From contig CAJYIX010000037.1 in NCBI GenBank assembly GCA_913775315.1, positions 62,001-126,000 on the forward strand: a stretch of 64,000 bases of DNA, written 5' to 3'. This document shows, in pieces, positions 1 to 8,320 of this stretch (the stretch's first letter is position 1; the number at the start of each line of letters is the position of its first letter). The notes beneath the pieces are model-generated. The model searched no databases. It saw only the letters and a list, made by a program, of their open reading frames with translations, and was not told where the DNA came from. This stretch comes from an uncultured Sphingomonas sp. (GTDB lineage Bacteria > Pseudomonadota > Alphaproteobacteria > Sphingomonadales > Sphingomonadaceae). A program made the position numbers and the translations under genes.

Positions 1-88
1 CGGCGAAAAAGCTGTCGTAGCGGTTGCCCGCGCGCGCCGGGCCGGTAAGTCTTTGCTACTTCTCGATCGCTGCTGGCTGGTTTAGCTT

Positions 89-3000
89 ATGCGAATGGAC
101 GACGAAGATCTTCAACAAATCCTTGGCCGCTTCGAAACCGAGCTTTCCGCAGGACGTCACGACGAGGCCCGCGGAGAGTTGCGGCACCTATTGTTCGGCT
201 TAGCTGATTCACCGATCGAAGGTTCAGTTGGTGACGCCGTTCGGCTTTTGGCGGGCATGACACACCCGCCGGTCAAGGCTGCGGCGTTGGTGCTCCGCTC
301 CCTCGGCGAGAACGACCTCCTTCAGGTTAACGCTGCGAATCAGCTAGCGAGGTACTCCGTCGAGCTGGCCGAGAAAGCGCTGCCGGGCTTTACTAACATG
401 CTTGGCGTGAAAGGCGGCTCACAGAATTTCGAGAAGTTCAACGTCCTCTGCGGCTCAAAGAACTGGGTGGAAGCTAAGCTCGCACCTCTCGTGGTACCCT
501 ATGCAACCTTCGAATCGCTGCTGGCTGCGCGAAAACAAATTCTGGCGCCGCTCGCTCACGGACGGCTCCTAGAGTTCGGCGGCGTGTACCGCCTTCCGGA
601 GATCAGAGATGCGGTCGAAGCCGTATTCGCGAGCATGGAAGCGGTAAGCAAGGTGGCGGTGACGCTCGCCGCCGACGTCGAGAACGCTGAGAACGTCATC
701 GACGACGCGTTGCACTTGGCGTCCGCCAGTCCTTCATTCGTGTCGACGAATTACCTCGCTCCGTTCTTGGCATGCGCACGAGCGCGGCTCGCTGAATTTA
801 TATCATCCCTTCGGGGCAGGTTTACCGCAATCATCAACCAAGATTGGTCGGGAGAGGAACTGCCAAAACGCTATCCCCTGCTTGAAAAGGGGCGGGACCT
901 GCGAATCCTCGTACCTTGTAGCAGCGACGGACGCGGGGCCGCTACCGACGTCCGCGTCACAGTCACGAGCGACAGCCAGCACGTCTTCTTCATAAACGAA
1001 GAAATAGCGCTGGGCAGCATCTCACCGGGGAGGTTCTCCATCGGCCTGGACGTCCACGTGGTCGACCCTGCGGACGAGGTCTCCGCAATGCTGGAGATCG
1101 AGTGGGGGGAAGTCGGCACCCCGAGGAGGCAAAGCACTCTGTTCGAGATAAGAGTGCTTGCACAAGCTACGGGAATTGACTGGGAAAGTTATGCCTTCGC
1201 TGACCCATACGGTACTTCACCGGCGGAGGGCGAAGACTTTGTAGGACGCCACGAGCAGGTCCAGACACTTGTAGCTCGCATGCTTCGACGGCCGATGGAC
1301 CCCTCGTATGTGACCGGTCAGAAGCGGGTAGGCAAGACATCGCTCGCCAAGGGTGCGGCACAAGCTGCGAAGGTCCGCGACCCGCAAGGGAAGCTCTCTT
1401 GGGAGTACATTCTCTTGGGAGAGATCGCGCACGAAGATCCACGCGTCTCTTTACGCCAACTTGGCGAGCGTATCGAGGAGTTCGTCGTCGGCGCTTTTCC
1501 CGGTAGCACGACACTGCCGCGCGGATCTTACGACGGTTCCCTGTCGCCACTCATAAGGCTGGCCAATGCCGCGAAGGCGGCGGATCCTGAACGACGTTTT
1601 GTGGTCATCATCGACGAGTTCGACGAGATGCCTCAGGAACTATATTTGCAAGGCAATCTGGCCGACACCGTGTTCGCGAACATACGCGCGCTCACGACCA
1701 CCGGCAACCTATGCCTGCTGCTTGTCGGCGGCGAGAACATGCCTTTCGTCATGGACAGGCAGGGTCAGCGGCTCAACAAATTCTCGCGAGTGAACCTAAC
1801 CTATTTTGATCGATCAACCGAGTGGGATGATTACGTCCGCCTCGTTCGCCACCCCTCGCGAACCGTCCTAAACTGGCATGAGGACGCGATCGTAGCGGTT
1901 TACGACCTTACGGCAGGCAACCCTTACTTCACTAACATCATATGCTCCAAGGTCTTTTCGAGGGCGCTGCGCGGGCGCGACATAGATATCACGCGAGAGG
2001 AAGTACGAGAGGCTGTAAGCGCTGAGATCTCACGACTAGACGACAACCTTTTCGCTCATCTTTGGCAAGACGGTATATTTGCTCCGGTAGATGAGCGAGA
2101 GCCGATCGTTCTGAAACGAAAAAGAGTGTTGGCGTCAATTGCCCGCTGCCTCCGCGCAAACGTCCCGACCACCATCGACAATATCTTTGATCGTTCATCA
2201 ACAACCGATCTAAGTCGCGATGAAATCAGGAGCGTACTCGTTGACTTCGTCAGTCGCGAGGTGCTGGTCGAAGCTGATGGGCAGTACAACGCGGTGCTGC
2301 CAATCTTCCAGTTATGGTTGACTGACATAGGCCTGACCCGACTAGCCGCGGACGCCCTCTCGCAAAATCTCGCGGCGGACGTGCAACGTTTGGAAGACGA
2401 AGCCAGGGTTCTGTCGGAGGAATTGGTGGCGCTGACAAGCTCCTGGCCGCTGTATCGGGGTCACCGCGTCGGTCCGGAAGAGGTGCGTTCCTGGCTAAAC
2501 CAAAGGCAAAGCAACCGCGATCAGAGAGCTCTCTTTAACATTCTCAAGTCCACTCGCTTCCTGACGGAGATCGATATTCTCGAACGGATCCGGGGCGCTC
2601 GGCTTACGGTCCTCGGGCTCGTGGACGCTGCCGTCCGTCGTAAGCAGACGGATCGGCGATCCGACATCGTAATCACCTACGTCGACGGTGAAGGGAAGAG
2701 CGGACAGAGGTATGCAGCGTTGTATGCCGAGGAGAATTATGTTTCCGTCAATGCGATTCTGCCACCGGCAGCATTTGCCCAGGCCTATCAGCAACATATT
2801 AAGTTGTTCGGTCCGCCAAAGGCGATCGTCATCGTTGACGATATAGTCGCAACCGGCAATTCTCTATCAGAAAATCTTCGGCGTTTCCATGACGCCCATG
2901 TCGAAATGCTCGCCACCGACAAGCCCCTGATCCTCGCATTCTCCTTGCTCGCGACCAAGCAAGGGCAGGCGACCATGCTGCGCAACCTTTCAAAGCTCGA

Positions 3001-3289
3001 TTATAACCAGATTGATTTCAGGGCAGGTGAGGTCTTGGGTGACGAAGCTCAGATCTTCGTTGGCGAAAAGGGCACATTTGCCTCCGCAGATCAGCGGGAC
3101 CGAGCTCTCGCGATAGCGACCGACGTAGGCGCCACGATCTACAAAAGGGCGCCATTGGGGTACGGCGGGTTGGGCTTAAGCATCGTCTTCCCCACCACCG
3201 TTCCGAACAACAGCCTGCCGCTGCTGCACTCGCGAGGGAAAGGCGCGGGGCAGCAATGGCGACCGTTGTTCGAACGCCTTACCAATTAA
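89..3289 (+). CDS. STAND/AAA-type P-loop ATPase fused to a C-terminal phosphoribosyltransferase domain; probable defence-type protein
   Basis: Protein of 1066 aa. The N-terminal ~370 residues match nothing I recognise. A P-loop ATPase follows: FVGR box near residue 385, Walker A GQKRVGKTS at 410-418, Walker B VVIIDE at 505-510. A winged-helix-like stretch lies around 640-720 and a short coiled coil near 770-800. The C-terminus carries a type I phosphoribosyltransferase PRPP loop, VIVDDIVATGNS, at 914-925. An NTPase core, a helical middle and a terminal enzymatic domain is the layout of STAND-type immune proteins; PRTases also occur as conflict effectors. Substrate unknown. Base composition is visibly less GC-rich than the phage structural genes. 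No strong ribosome binding site; ATG 95 is an alternative start. It stands alone, with a 0.9 kb gap downstream. Domain calls are firm; the defence role is inference. Confidence 0.8.
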   Translation: MRMDDEDLQQILGRFETELSAGRHDEARGELRHLLFGLADSPIEGSVGDAVRLLAGMTHPPVKAAALVLRSLGENDLLQVNAANQLARYSVELAEKALPGFTNMLGVKGGSQNFEKFNVLCGSKNWVEAKLAPLVVPYATFESLLAARKQILAPLAHGRLLEFGGVYRLPEIRDAVEAVFASMEAVSKVAVTLAADVENAENVIDDALHLASASPSFVSTNYLAPFLACARARLAEFISSLRGRFTAIINQDWSGEELPKRYPLLEKGRDLRILVPCSSDGRGAATDVRVTVTSDSQHVFFINEEIALGSISPGRFSIGLDVHVVDPADEVSAMLEIEWGEVGTPRRQSTLFEIRVLAQATGIDWESYAFADPYGTSPAEGEDFVGRHEQVQTLVARMLRRPMDPSYVTGQKRVGKTSLAKGAAQAAKVRDPQGKLSWEYILLGEIAHEDPRVSLRQLGERIEEFVVGAFPGSTTLPRGSYDGSLSPLIRLANAAKAADPERRFVVIIDEFDEMPQELYLQGNLADTVFANIRALTTTGNLCLLLVGGENMPFVMDRQGQRLNKFSRVNLTYFDRSTEWDDYVRLVRHPSRTVLNWHEDAIVAVYDLTAGNPYFTNIICSKVFSRALRGRDIDITREEVREAVSAEISRLDDNLFAHLWQDGIFAPVDEREPIVLKRKRVLASIARCLRANVPTTIDNIFDRSSTTDLSRDEIRSVLVDFVSREVLVEADGQYNAVLPIFQLWLTDIGLTRLAADALSQNLAADVQRLEDEARVLSEELVALTSSWPLYRGHRVGPEEVRSWLNQRQSNRDQRALFNILKSTRFLTEIDILERIRGARLTVLGLVDAAVRRKQTDRRSDIVITYVDGEGKSGQRYAALYAEENYVSVNAILPPAAFAQAYQQHIKLFGPPKAIVIVDDIVATGNSLSENLRRFHDAHVEMLATDKPLILAFSLLATKQGQATMLRNLSKLDYNQIDFRAGEVLGDEAQIFVGEKGTFASADQRDRALAIATDVGATIYKRAPLGYGGLGLSIVFPTTVPNNSLPLLHSRGKGAGQQWRPLFERLTN

Positions 3290-4193
3290 ATCAGTTCGTG
3301 ATTAGCGCATGGAAGCCTCCGTCGGAGCGCCCAAGACCGTCAGTCCGGCGATCGCGTGCGGCGCACCCAATTTCGCGATCCCCGGGGCAATTCTTTTTGG
3401 CAGCACAAGCACCTCGTTATCAGAGGAGAGCATAAGCATTCGCAGCAACTGTCATGCCAAACGCGTATCCGGGGAGGCTGGCCAGTCGTGCGGCGGGCAG
3501 ACCCGCCAATGCTCGGCCATGGACACCTACAGTCGGCATCTTACACCATGCGCATTCCCTTATTGCGGATCGCCCGGCAGGTTTTTGCCGGCAAGTTATG
3601 CAGTCAGGATGGATCGCACAGGGTAACGATGCCGTCAGCTTCAAGGCGGCGGACATATTGTAGGTTTAGCCGCGCTGATTGTCGGTGTACTCTTTTTGAG
3701 CGTAGATGGGGAGGCCTTCGAGCCTGAGCCGCCGGGCGACTACGTCACTGCCGCGGACCCACCATAATCGACCACACGCAGGAATAGTAATACAGCCCGC
3801 TCATGGCGGCGGTGCCGCCCCGTCATTGCGGGACGGCGGAGCTCCTGCCTTGGTGCATTAGCGAACGGGAGAAAGCGCTGAATTTCCGCCCGGAAGCGAA
3901 CGCTCCGCTGTCCTGCTCGAGGTGGACGTTCGCTCAGCTCCAAAGACACATTTCACAGGCGCGTAGCGGATCGTGGCGTCGACCATCGAGACTGGCGTCA
4001 ATCTGCGACAGCGTTCCAGCGGCGGCGAGCGGCTTTCTCTGCGCAATATTCTAGGCTTGCGTCGATCCGACTCGATGCGTCGAAACGCTCCGTTTAGATC
4101 GCAGGCGAGGCGGGGGGATAAGCGCGTTTTCAGGGGGCGCAGCCGGGCGGCGCAGTCGGCGGCGCCGCGGGCGCCCGGTCACCGCCGGGGAGG
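3290..4193. other. 904 bp without a convincing gene
   Basis: Only short open frames occur, in conflicting frames, without recognisable domains or ribosome binding sites. One hairpin with 6 bp arms CCGGCA/TGCCGG (3574-3591) is visible but lacks a T-run. The stretch separates the ATPase-PRTase gene from the 3' end of the leftward SRAP operon. I found no tRNA fragment or att-like copy of the tRNA-Met end here. Confidence 0.5.
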
Positions 4194-4784
4194 CTAGGCA
4201 ACCCGCATCAATTGAGATGGAAACGGTGCGGCAAGCTCCAGCGCGTCTTCGACGGGTGCCGTCAGCCATCGCTCCTCGTCCCCGATCGACAGCAGGACCG
4301 GCATCGCCTTGGGGTGGATTGGCGCGACCAGAGGGTTCGGCTCAGTCGTCAGGAACGCCATCACCGCCCCCGCCTCGCTCGGCCGCCACACCCCGGCGAA
4401 GCTGGTGATCGGCTGCGACGGCACGTCGAACCATCGCTCCACCTTGGCACCCGCCTCCCCTTCCCACTCGCAGAACATCGTGAACGGCACGAGGCAACGC
4501 CGCGCCGGCACCTTCAGAGCGCTACGCCAGAAGGGTGAAGCGTAGTTCCGCACGTTGGTCACGGCCTTCTCGATCGGCTTGCCGCTCTTGCCCTTGATCG
4601 TCATCGGAAAGCCCCACGCCATCGGCTCGGCGATCCGTGCACCGCCTTCATCGCGGATCGTCCAGGCGGTTCGCTTGGGGAACAGCTCCGGCGGCGGGAG
4701 CTGAAGGTCCGGCGGGAAGCCGACGATCCCATAGCGGGCGGCGATCTCGGCCTGGTTCGCGGTCATGCGATAGCGATTGCACAT
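4194..4784 (-). CDS. SOS response-associated peptidase (SRAP / YedK / HMCES family)
   Basis: 196 aa. The start is fixed by the invariant catalytic Cys2: the product begins MCNRYR, and after initiator Met removal the Cys becomes the N-terminal residue that forms a thiazolidine crosslink with abasic sites in ssDNA. Further family features are the NVRNYASPFW segment (N-x-R substrate-binding region), CLVPFTMFCEWEG with the conserved Glu, and a C-terminal HPKAMPVLL segment containing the family's His. The role is shielding abasic sites during replication. It lies 38 bp downstream of the small zinc-ribbon gene on the same strand, so the two probably form one operon. A GTTC-N7-GTTC LexA-type box precedes that operon, in line with the SOS association of the family. 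Confidence 0.9.
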   Translation of the reverse strand: MCNRYRMTANQAEIAARYGIVGFPPDLQLPPPELFPKRTAWTIRDEGGARIAEPMAWGFPMTIKGKSGKPIEKAVTNVRNYASPFWRSALKVPARRCLVPFTMFCEWEGEAGAKVERWFDVPSQPITSFAGVWRPSEAGAVMAFLTTEPNPLVAPIHPKAMPVLLSIGDEERWLTAPVEDALELAAPFPSQLMRVA

Positions 4785-4822
4785 CGGGCGAGCATGCGCC
4801 CGGCAATGCTGCCGCGGCAAGC

Positions 4823-5119
4823 CTAGCCGCGCAGGCGGGCGGCGAGGCGTCGCCACTCGGCCTCCGTCCGCGGCGGGCGGTCGAGGGTCGGGCGCTGGTG
4901 CGTGACGCGCAGGATGTCGGGCCTCGCACCGCACCGGGCGCAGCGGATCCGCTGCCGGATCAGATGCACCCGCTTGTCCCACCGATGCACGTTGAAGACG
5001 CGCTCGAGCCATTCGCCCGAGATCACCGCCCGGCGCTGGCAACCCGAGCAGCCGACGGCGATGTTGCCGCGCTTTCGGGTGATGTCGCCCAGCGTCTCGA
5101 ATCGCGTGTTCGCGCTCAT
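4823..5119 (-). CDS. small zinc-ribbon-like protein, first gene of the SRAP operon
   Basis: 98 aa, basic, with two CxxC pairs (CSGC near residue 24 and CARC near 60) that could bind one zinc ion. The C-terminal third is Arg-rich. No catalytic motif is visible and I do not recognise a named family. It begins 22 bp from a GTTC-N7-GTTC box and is followed on the same strand by the SRAP gene, so SOS induction and a nucleic-acid-related role are reasonable inferences. The ATG at 5119 is the first in frame after the box. Confidence 0.65.
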   Translation of the reverse strand: MSANTRFETLGDITRKRGNIAVGCSGCQRRAVISGEWLERVFNVHRWDKRVHLIRQRIRCARCGARPDILRVTHQRPTLDRPPRTEAEWRRLAARLRG

Positions 5120-5140
5120 CGCGCCGGGGTGCCAACTTTA

Positions 5141-5155
5141 GAACGGATAGGGAAC
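5141..5155 (-). promoter_or_regulatory. LexA (SOS) box, alphaproteobacterial type
   Basis: On the minus strand the sequence reads GTTC-N7-GTTC exactly, the direct-repeat consensus known for alphaproteobacterial LexA. It lies 22 bp upstream of the 4823-5119 gene and of the SRAP operon, and 44 bp upstream of the divergent gene at 5199. It could therefore control either or both directions. The adjoining SOS-associated peptidase makes a chance match unlikely. Confidence 0.75.
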
Positions 5156-5161
5156 ATGCTA

Positions 5162-5188
5162 TGTGGGCGACATGACGAGTCGCCCACA
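5162..5188. promoter_or_regulatory. perfect 10-bp inverted repeat just upstream of the 5199 gene
   Basis: Arms TGTGGGCGAC and GTCGCCCACA are separated by 7 bp. The repeat ends right at the ribosome binding site (CAGGAG, 5187-5192) of the following gene. It could be an operator, or a 5'-UTR hairpin that masks the ribosome binding site. It sits beside the LexA box in the divergent intergenic region. Confidence 0.55.
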
Positions 5189-5198
5189 GGAGTTTTCG

Positions 5199-5435
5199 AT
5201 GCTCGCCCCGCAATCGCGCTACGAAACGAAGCGAGAGACCTTCGGCCGATGGCTCCTTGTCCAGCGCAGTCGCGGCGACTGGATCGACCAGCTCGCCGAC
5301 ATGGCTCGCGCCGATCGCGGCTTCCCCAAGGACGGTGACCCTGACGCCGTTCGCCGCCGGATGGGCGAGCTGGGCGCGGATCCCGACACGTTCGAAGCGC
5401 TCGATGATGCCGAGCTGGACTGGCTATCGCTGTGA
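5199..5435 (+). CDS. YozE SAM-like domain small protein
   Basis: 78 aa. The core FGRWLLVQRSRGDWIDQLAD followed by a DRGFPK segment and a helical tail fits the YozE/SAM-like family: short helical proteins of unclear function that are frequent in mobile elements. The start at 5199 is chosen over an upstream GTG because CAGGAG lies 6 bp before it. It is the first gene of a rightward operon; its stop overlaps the GTG of the next gene by 4 bp. Confidence 0.7.
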   Translation: MLAPQSRYETKRETFGRWLLVQRSRGDWIDQLADMARADRGFPKDGDPDAVRRRMGELGADPDTFEALDDAELDWLSL

Positions 5436-5710
5436 GGATCGTGACGTCGCAGGAGGCGCGCGCGAACCTCGAGGCGGCGATCGCGCGGATGGGCGTCCCC
5501 CACGCCAGCGTTTCGCGGCTGCTCAACCGCGCACCCGGCTATATCGGGCGTCACATCCGCGACGGCGTCCCCGCGCTCCTGGCCGATCGCGACGCCAAGC
5601 TCGTCGCTGACTTCCTCGGTGCCGACGCTCGTCGGCTGGGCGTTATCCTGCCCGAACCGAAGCGGCCCGACACCCGGCCGTGGTGGCGAAAGCCGATGCC
5701 GGCATGCTGA
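5432..5710 (+). CDS. hypothetical protein, probable small helix-turn-helix type
   Basis: 92 aa, GTG start overlapping the TGA of the preceding YozE-like gene, which indicates translational coupling. The N-terminal 60 residues (VTSQEARANLEAAIARMG, then VSRLLNRAPGYIGRHIRDG) look like a helical DNA-binding fold with a possible recognition helix. The C-terminus is short, Pro/Arg-rich and contains a Trp pair. No family is recognised. A regulatory role is inferred only from the helix pattern and its place in a phage accessory operon. Confidence 0.6.
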   Translation: MRIVTSQEARANLEAAIARMGVPHASVSRLLNRAPGYIGRHIRDGVPALLADRDAKLVADFLGADARRLGVILPEPKRPDTRPWWRKPMPAC

Positions 5711-5823
5711 TCGAAATCCCGCCGGCGGGCACGGCTAAGCGCGCTGAACTCGTCCGCGCGCTCGCGGCGCGACTGTGGGCACCGCGGCACGATGAGCCCT
5801 TCAGCGAGGTCGGTGAATATTAG
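5704..5823 (+). CDS. very short hypothetical protein (39 aa)
   Basis: ATG at 5704 overlaps the 3' end of the preceding gene by 7 bp and the frame ends at TAG 5821-5823. The product starts MLIEIPPAGTAKRAEL. It is plausibly the third cistron of the small operon. No domain or homologue is recognised, and at this length chance is not excluded. Confidence 0.35.
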   Translation: MLIEIPPAGTAKRAELVRALAARLWAPRHDEPFSEVGEY

Positions 5824-5878
5824 GAAAAGACCTTCCTGACGCTGGCAGAGGACGCGCTCGCCGGGCTAGAACGGCATC

Positions 5879-5962
5879 ATGCGACGGCCGACGCCCCTTG
5901 AAGTCGAAGCGGCGATCATCGGCGCGGCGATGCTGCTTGCGCTGCTTTCGGCCGCGATCTGA
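5879..5962 (+). CDS. tiny putative membrane peptide (27 aa)
   Basis: Frame beginning MRRPTPLEVEAAIIGAAMLL and ending in a hydrophobic stretch that could cross the membrane once. It lies between the 39-aa frame and the HIRAN gene on the same strand. No ribosome binding site stands out, so this is a low-confidence call. Confidence 0.25.
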   Translation: MRRPTPLEVEAAIIGAAMLLALLSAAI

Positions 5963-5974
5963 TCGAACTGCGCC

Positions 5975-6376
5975 ATGTACGAGATGACCCTAGCCGTCGT
6001 CGGGCTTCAGCATCCGAACGCTGACGGCTCGAGCCGCATCTTCGCCGCTGCGACTCTTCGACCGGGCGACCCGGTCCACCTCGTCCCCGAGCCGAAGAAC
6101 AAGAAGGATCGGAACGCAGTGGCGGTGATGACCGGCATGGGGATGCAGCTCGGCTATCTGACGGCCGAGCGGTGCGGCTACATTGGCGCACGGATCCAGC
6201 GCGAAGTGTACGAGGTCGCCTTTCAGGACTGGCACGGCCCGGTGGCCTACATCCGCATCCGCTTTGGCGGCGGGAAGATGACGATGCCGCCGCAGACTGA
6301 AGCACCGCCGGCGCGGCGGCCGGTCGAGGAATGGCCCGAAGCGGTGGATCCAGACGGACCCGAATGGGGCGCATAA
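5975..6376 (+). CDS. HIRAN domain protein
   Basis: 133 aa. The sequence VVGLQHPNADG...LRPGDPVHLVPEPKNKKDRNAVAVMTGMGMQLGYLTAE matches the HIRAN fold: a conserved P-x-N-x-x-D-x-N-A-V-x-V strand and a G-x-L segment. HIRAN domains bind DNA 3' ends and are found fused to SNF2/HLTF helicases or free-standing in phages. Here it is free-standing with a short acidic tail rich in Pro and Glu. It is the last gene of the rightward accessory operon and faces the convergent AT-rich orphan gene. A DNA-repair or nucleic-acid-processing role is inferred. Confidence 0.8.
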   Translation: MYEMTLAVVGLQHPNADGSSRIFAAATLRPGDPVHLVPEPKNKKDRNAVAVMTGMGMQLGYLTAERCGYIGARIQREVYEVAFQDWHGPVAYIRIRFGGGKMTMPPQTEAPPARRPVEEWPEAVDPDGPEWGA

Positions 6377-6410
6377 AAGCACATTAGTTACACAACTGCG
6401 ACAGAGTTAT

Positions 6411-7307
6411 TTAGGTATCGGAAAATAGAAGCTTTCCGCTCGCATCTAACTCTATAGATCGATTTGTCGTATGATCGCGCATTAGTGTTTCAGCCAGCTC
6501 ACCGGAGCAAACATCTCCAACGATCGAATTGGAAGTGAAAATAGGAACTGATACGCGAAGTTCTCCGATGCCATCCCCTTCCACGGGGAACGTGGCATAT
6601 ATAGCTACATTGGATTTACCATCATTGTATTCTGTCTGAATAAACAAGGGCACGGATAAATTGTCTTTAACCCTAACTTTGCTTAAATGCATCTTCTCGA
6701 CAGCATGAGAGGCAATAAAACCAATTACATCCGGAAGAAACTTTAAATCGACTTTTGAAATTAAAGAGTTCTTTAAAAGGCATGAAAATAACTGATTACC
6801 TAGATCATTAGAAGTAAAAGCCGGCTTAACCCGTATTTTTGATATCGAAAAATCATAGGTCAGTTTTTCAGACCTTGTTAGCATTTCTTTATAATATACC
6901 TTGCCATCGCCCCCTACAATCAGCTTAGATATGGCAGATTCAAGCACTTCCTTTGCAGACTTTCTATTTAACCCTATCAAACGCTTAAGTTCAGCATCGG
7001 AGTGCAAATTCAGTAGAGATTTTCCGTAATTCTTGATCTTTTCAAGGTCGGCGCAATCGGCTATCCCTGCCTCCCGTGCAGCTATGCTTTGCATGTTATA
7101 TACGAGAGTGGTGACCATGTCATTTGATACGGAAAACACTTCTCCTCGGTCTCGCTGATCCGCGTGGGCGATGAAATCGCCGATTTCGGTGACCGCCTTG
7201 TTGCCGTAGGATCGTGCGCGGAGAGATAGGTAAATGCGGTCCAGATCCCGGGCTGACGCATCCCCCTTGATCAACCGCGAAACCCAAAGTTTGAGATTTT
7301 CGTCCAT
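6411..7307 (-). CDS. AT-rich orphan protein of unknown function (298 aa)
   Basis: The start at 7307 is set by GGGGAG just upstream. The protein is soluble, with no signal peptide or transmembrane segment, and I recognise no domain. It has an N-terminal helical half (LKLWVSRLIKGDASARDLDR...) and a C-terminal half rich in beta-type segments. Base and codon use differ sharply from the surroundings: AT-rich with many AAA, ATA and TTA codons against a background near two-thirds GC. It sits between the HIRAN gene and dam, facing the former. Recent horizontal gain as a phage moron is likely; a defence or exclusion role is possible but unsupported. Confidence 0.7.
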   Translation of the reverse strand: MDENLKLWVSRLIKGDASARDLDRIYLSLRARSYGNKAVTEIGDFIAHADQRDRGEVFSVSNDMVTTLVYNMQSIAAREAGIADCADLEKIKNYGKSLLNLHSDAELKRLIGLNRKSAKEVLESAISKLIVGGDGKVYYKEMLTRSEKLTYDFSISKIRVKPAFTSNDLGNQLFSCLLKNSLISKVDLKFLPDVIGFIASHAVEKMHLSKVRVKDNLSVPLFIQTEYNDGKSNVAIYATFPVEGDGIGELRVSVPIFTSNSIVGDVCSGELAETLMRDHTTNRSIELDASGKLLFSDT

Positions 7308-7379
7308 TATCGACTCCCCGTATGCACACCAGAGCACCCCAGCTTGAAGGCTGATAGGTATACCGCACAGTTTCTGCTT

Positions 7380-8171
7380 TTAGTTCGAGATTATAAGCTC
7401 CCTCACCTTCCGCGCCGCGCCGGCCGCGACCGTGTAAGTCGTCTCGACCTCGACCAGCTCGAATGCCCGAAAGCACTCGCGCACGCCCGGCGTGTCGTTG
7501 ATCGACATCAGGAACCGCCCCTTCAGCCCGGCGAGGATTTCGGCGAGGCGGTCGAAGTCGGCACGGCCGAAGACGTCCTGTCCATAGTCGCGCTCGCACC
7601 CCCAATAGGGCGGATCGAGATAGAACAGCATGCCGGGCCTGTCGTAGCGCTGCAGGAACGCGCCGAAGTCGAGCTGCTCGATCACGACGCCAGCGAGGCG
7701 CTCATGGATCTCGGCAAGCATCGGCTCGAGCTTGGTGACGTTGAACCGCGCGCCCTGCGTCTTGTCGATGCCGAAATGCCGCTGGTCGACCTTGCCGCCG
7801 AACGTCAGGCGCTGAAGGTAGAGGAAGCGCGCCGCGCGCTGAAGGTCGGTCAGCCGCTCGGGCGGCAGCGCGAGCAGTCGCTCGAACTCGGCCCGGCTCG
7901 AGATGCGGAAGCGCAGCATATCGACGAAATAGGCGTAGTGCTCCTGGAGCACGCGGAAGAAGGTCGCGACGTCGCCCGACACGTCGTTGATGACCTCGAC
8001 GCGCTTGGCCTCGCGCCGGCGCAGGAAGATGCCGCCCATGCCGACGAACGGCTCGGCATAGCCGTCATGCTCGATCGCCTCGATCATGCGCGTGACGCGG
8101 CCAGCAAGGTTGCGCTTGCCGCCGATATATCCGGCCGCGGGTGCGACGGGACGGATTTTGGTACTGGTCAT
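7380..8171 (-). CDS. D12-class DNA N6-adenine methyltransferase (Dam-like)
   Basis: 263 aa. The N-terminal AdoMet-binding region YIGGKRNLA and the FVGMGG loop are followed by the catalytic DPPYW motif (near residue 195) and a C-terminal strand region. This order is that of the alpha-class D12/Dam family that methylates adenine in DNA. It lies leftward of the portal and terminase genes on the same strand, 149 bp away. Phage-borne copies often protect phage DNA from restriction or affect packaging; the recognition sequence cannot be read from the protein. Length is normal. Confidence 0.9.
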   Translation of the reverse strand: MTSTKIRPVAPAAGYIGGKRNLAGRVTRMIEAIEHDGYAEPFVGMGGIFLRRREAKRVEVINDVSGDVATFFRVLQEHYAYFVDMLRFRISSRAEFERLLALPPERLTDLQRAARFLYLQRLTFGGKVDQRHFGIDKTQGARFNVTKLEPMLAEIHERLAGVVIEQLDFGAFLQRYDRPGMLFYLDPPYWGCERDYGQDVFGRADFDRLAEILAGLKGRFLMSINDTPGVRECFRAFELVEVETTYTVAAGAARKVRELIISN

Positions 8172-8201
8172 GTTGGAAAATCTCGCCTTCTAGGTTGCCC
8201 G

Positions 8202-8240
8202 CCCGGCGCGCGCGCCGGGTGCGGGACGGCCGATTGGCCG
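8202..8240. terminator. GC-rich palindromes between portal and dam
   Basis: A perfect 18-bp palindrome with half site CCCGGCGCG (8202-8219) is followed directly by a hairpin with 5-bp arms CGGCC/GGCCG (8227-8240). They lie in the gap after the portal stop and before dam on the same strand. No T-run follows, so an intrinsic terminator is only one option. Attenuation or protein binding are others. Confidence 0.35.
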
Positions 8241-8320
8241 GTCAGTCGTGGCGAGATCATTCCTCGTCGGTTTGCCGGGCTGGACCCCCGGCGCCCCCGC
8301 GCGGCCGAAGCCGCGGTGGA

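Noticed and set aside
3290-4193. Left attachment site or tRNA fragment
   Set aside because: I looked for the tRNA-Met 3' sequence (GGAGGGACTTGAACCCC on the plus strand) and found no copy here or elsewhere left of the integrase.
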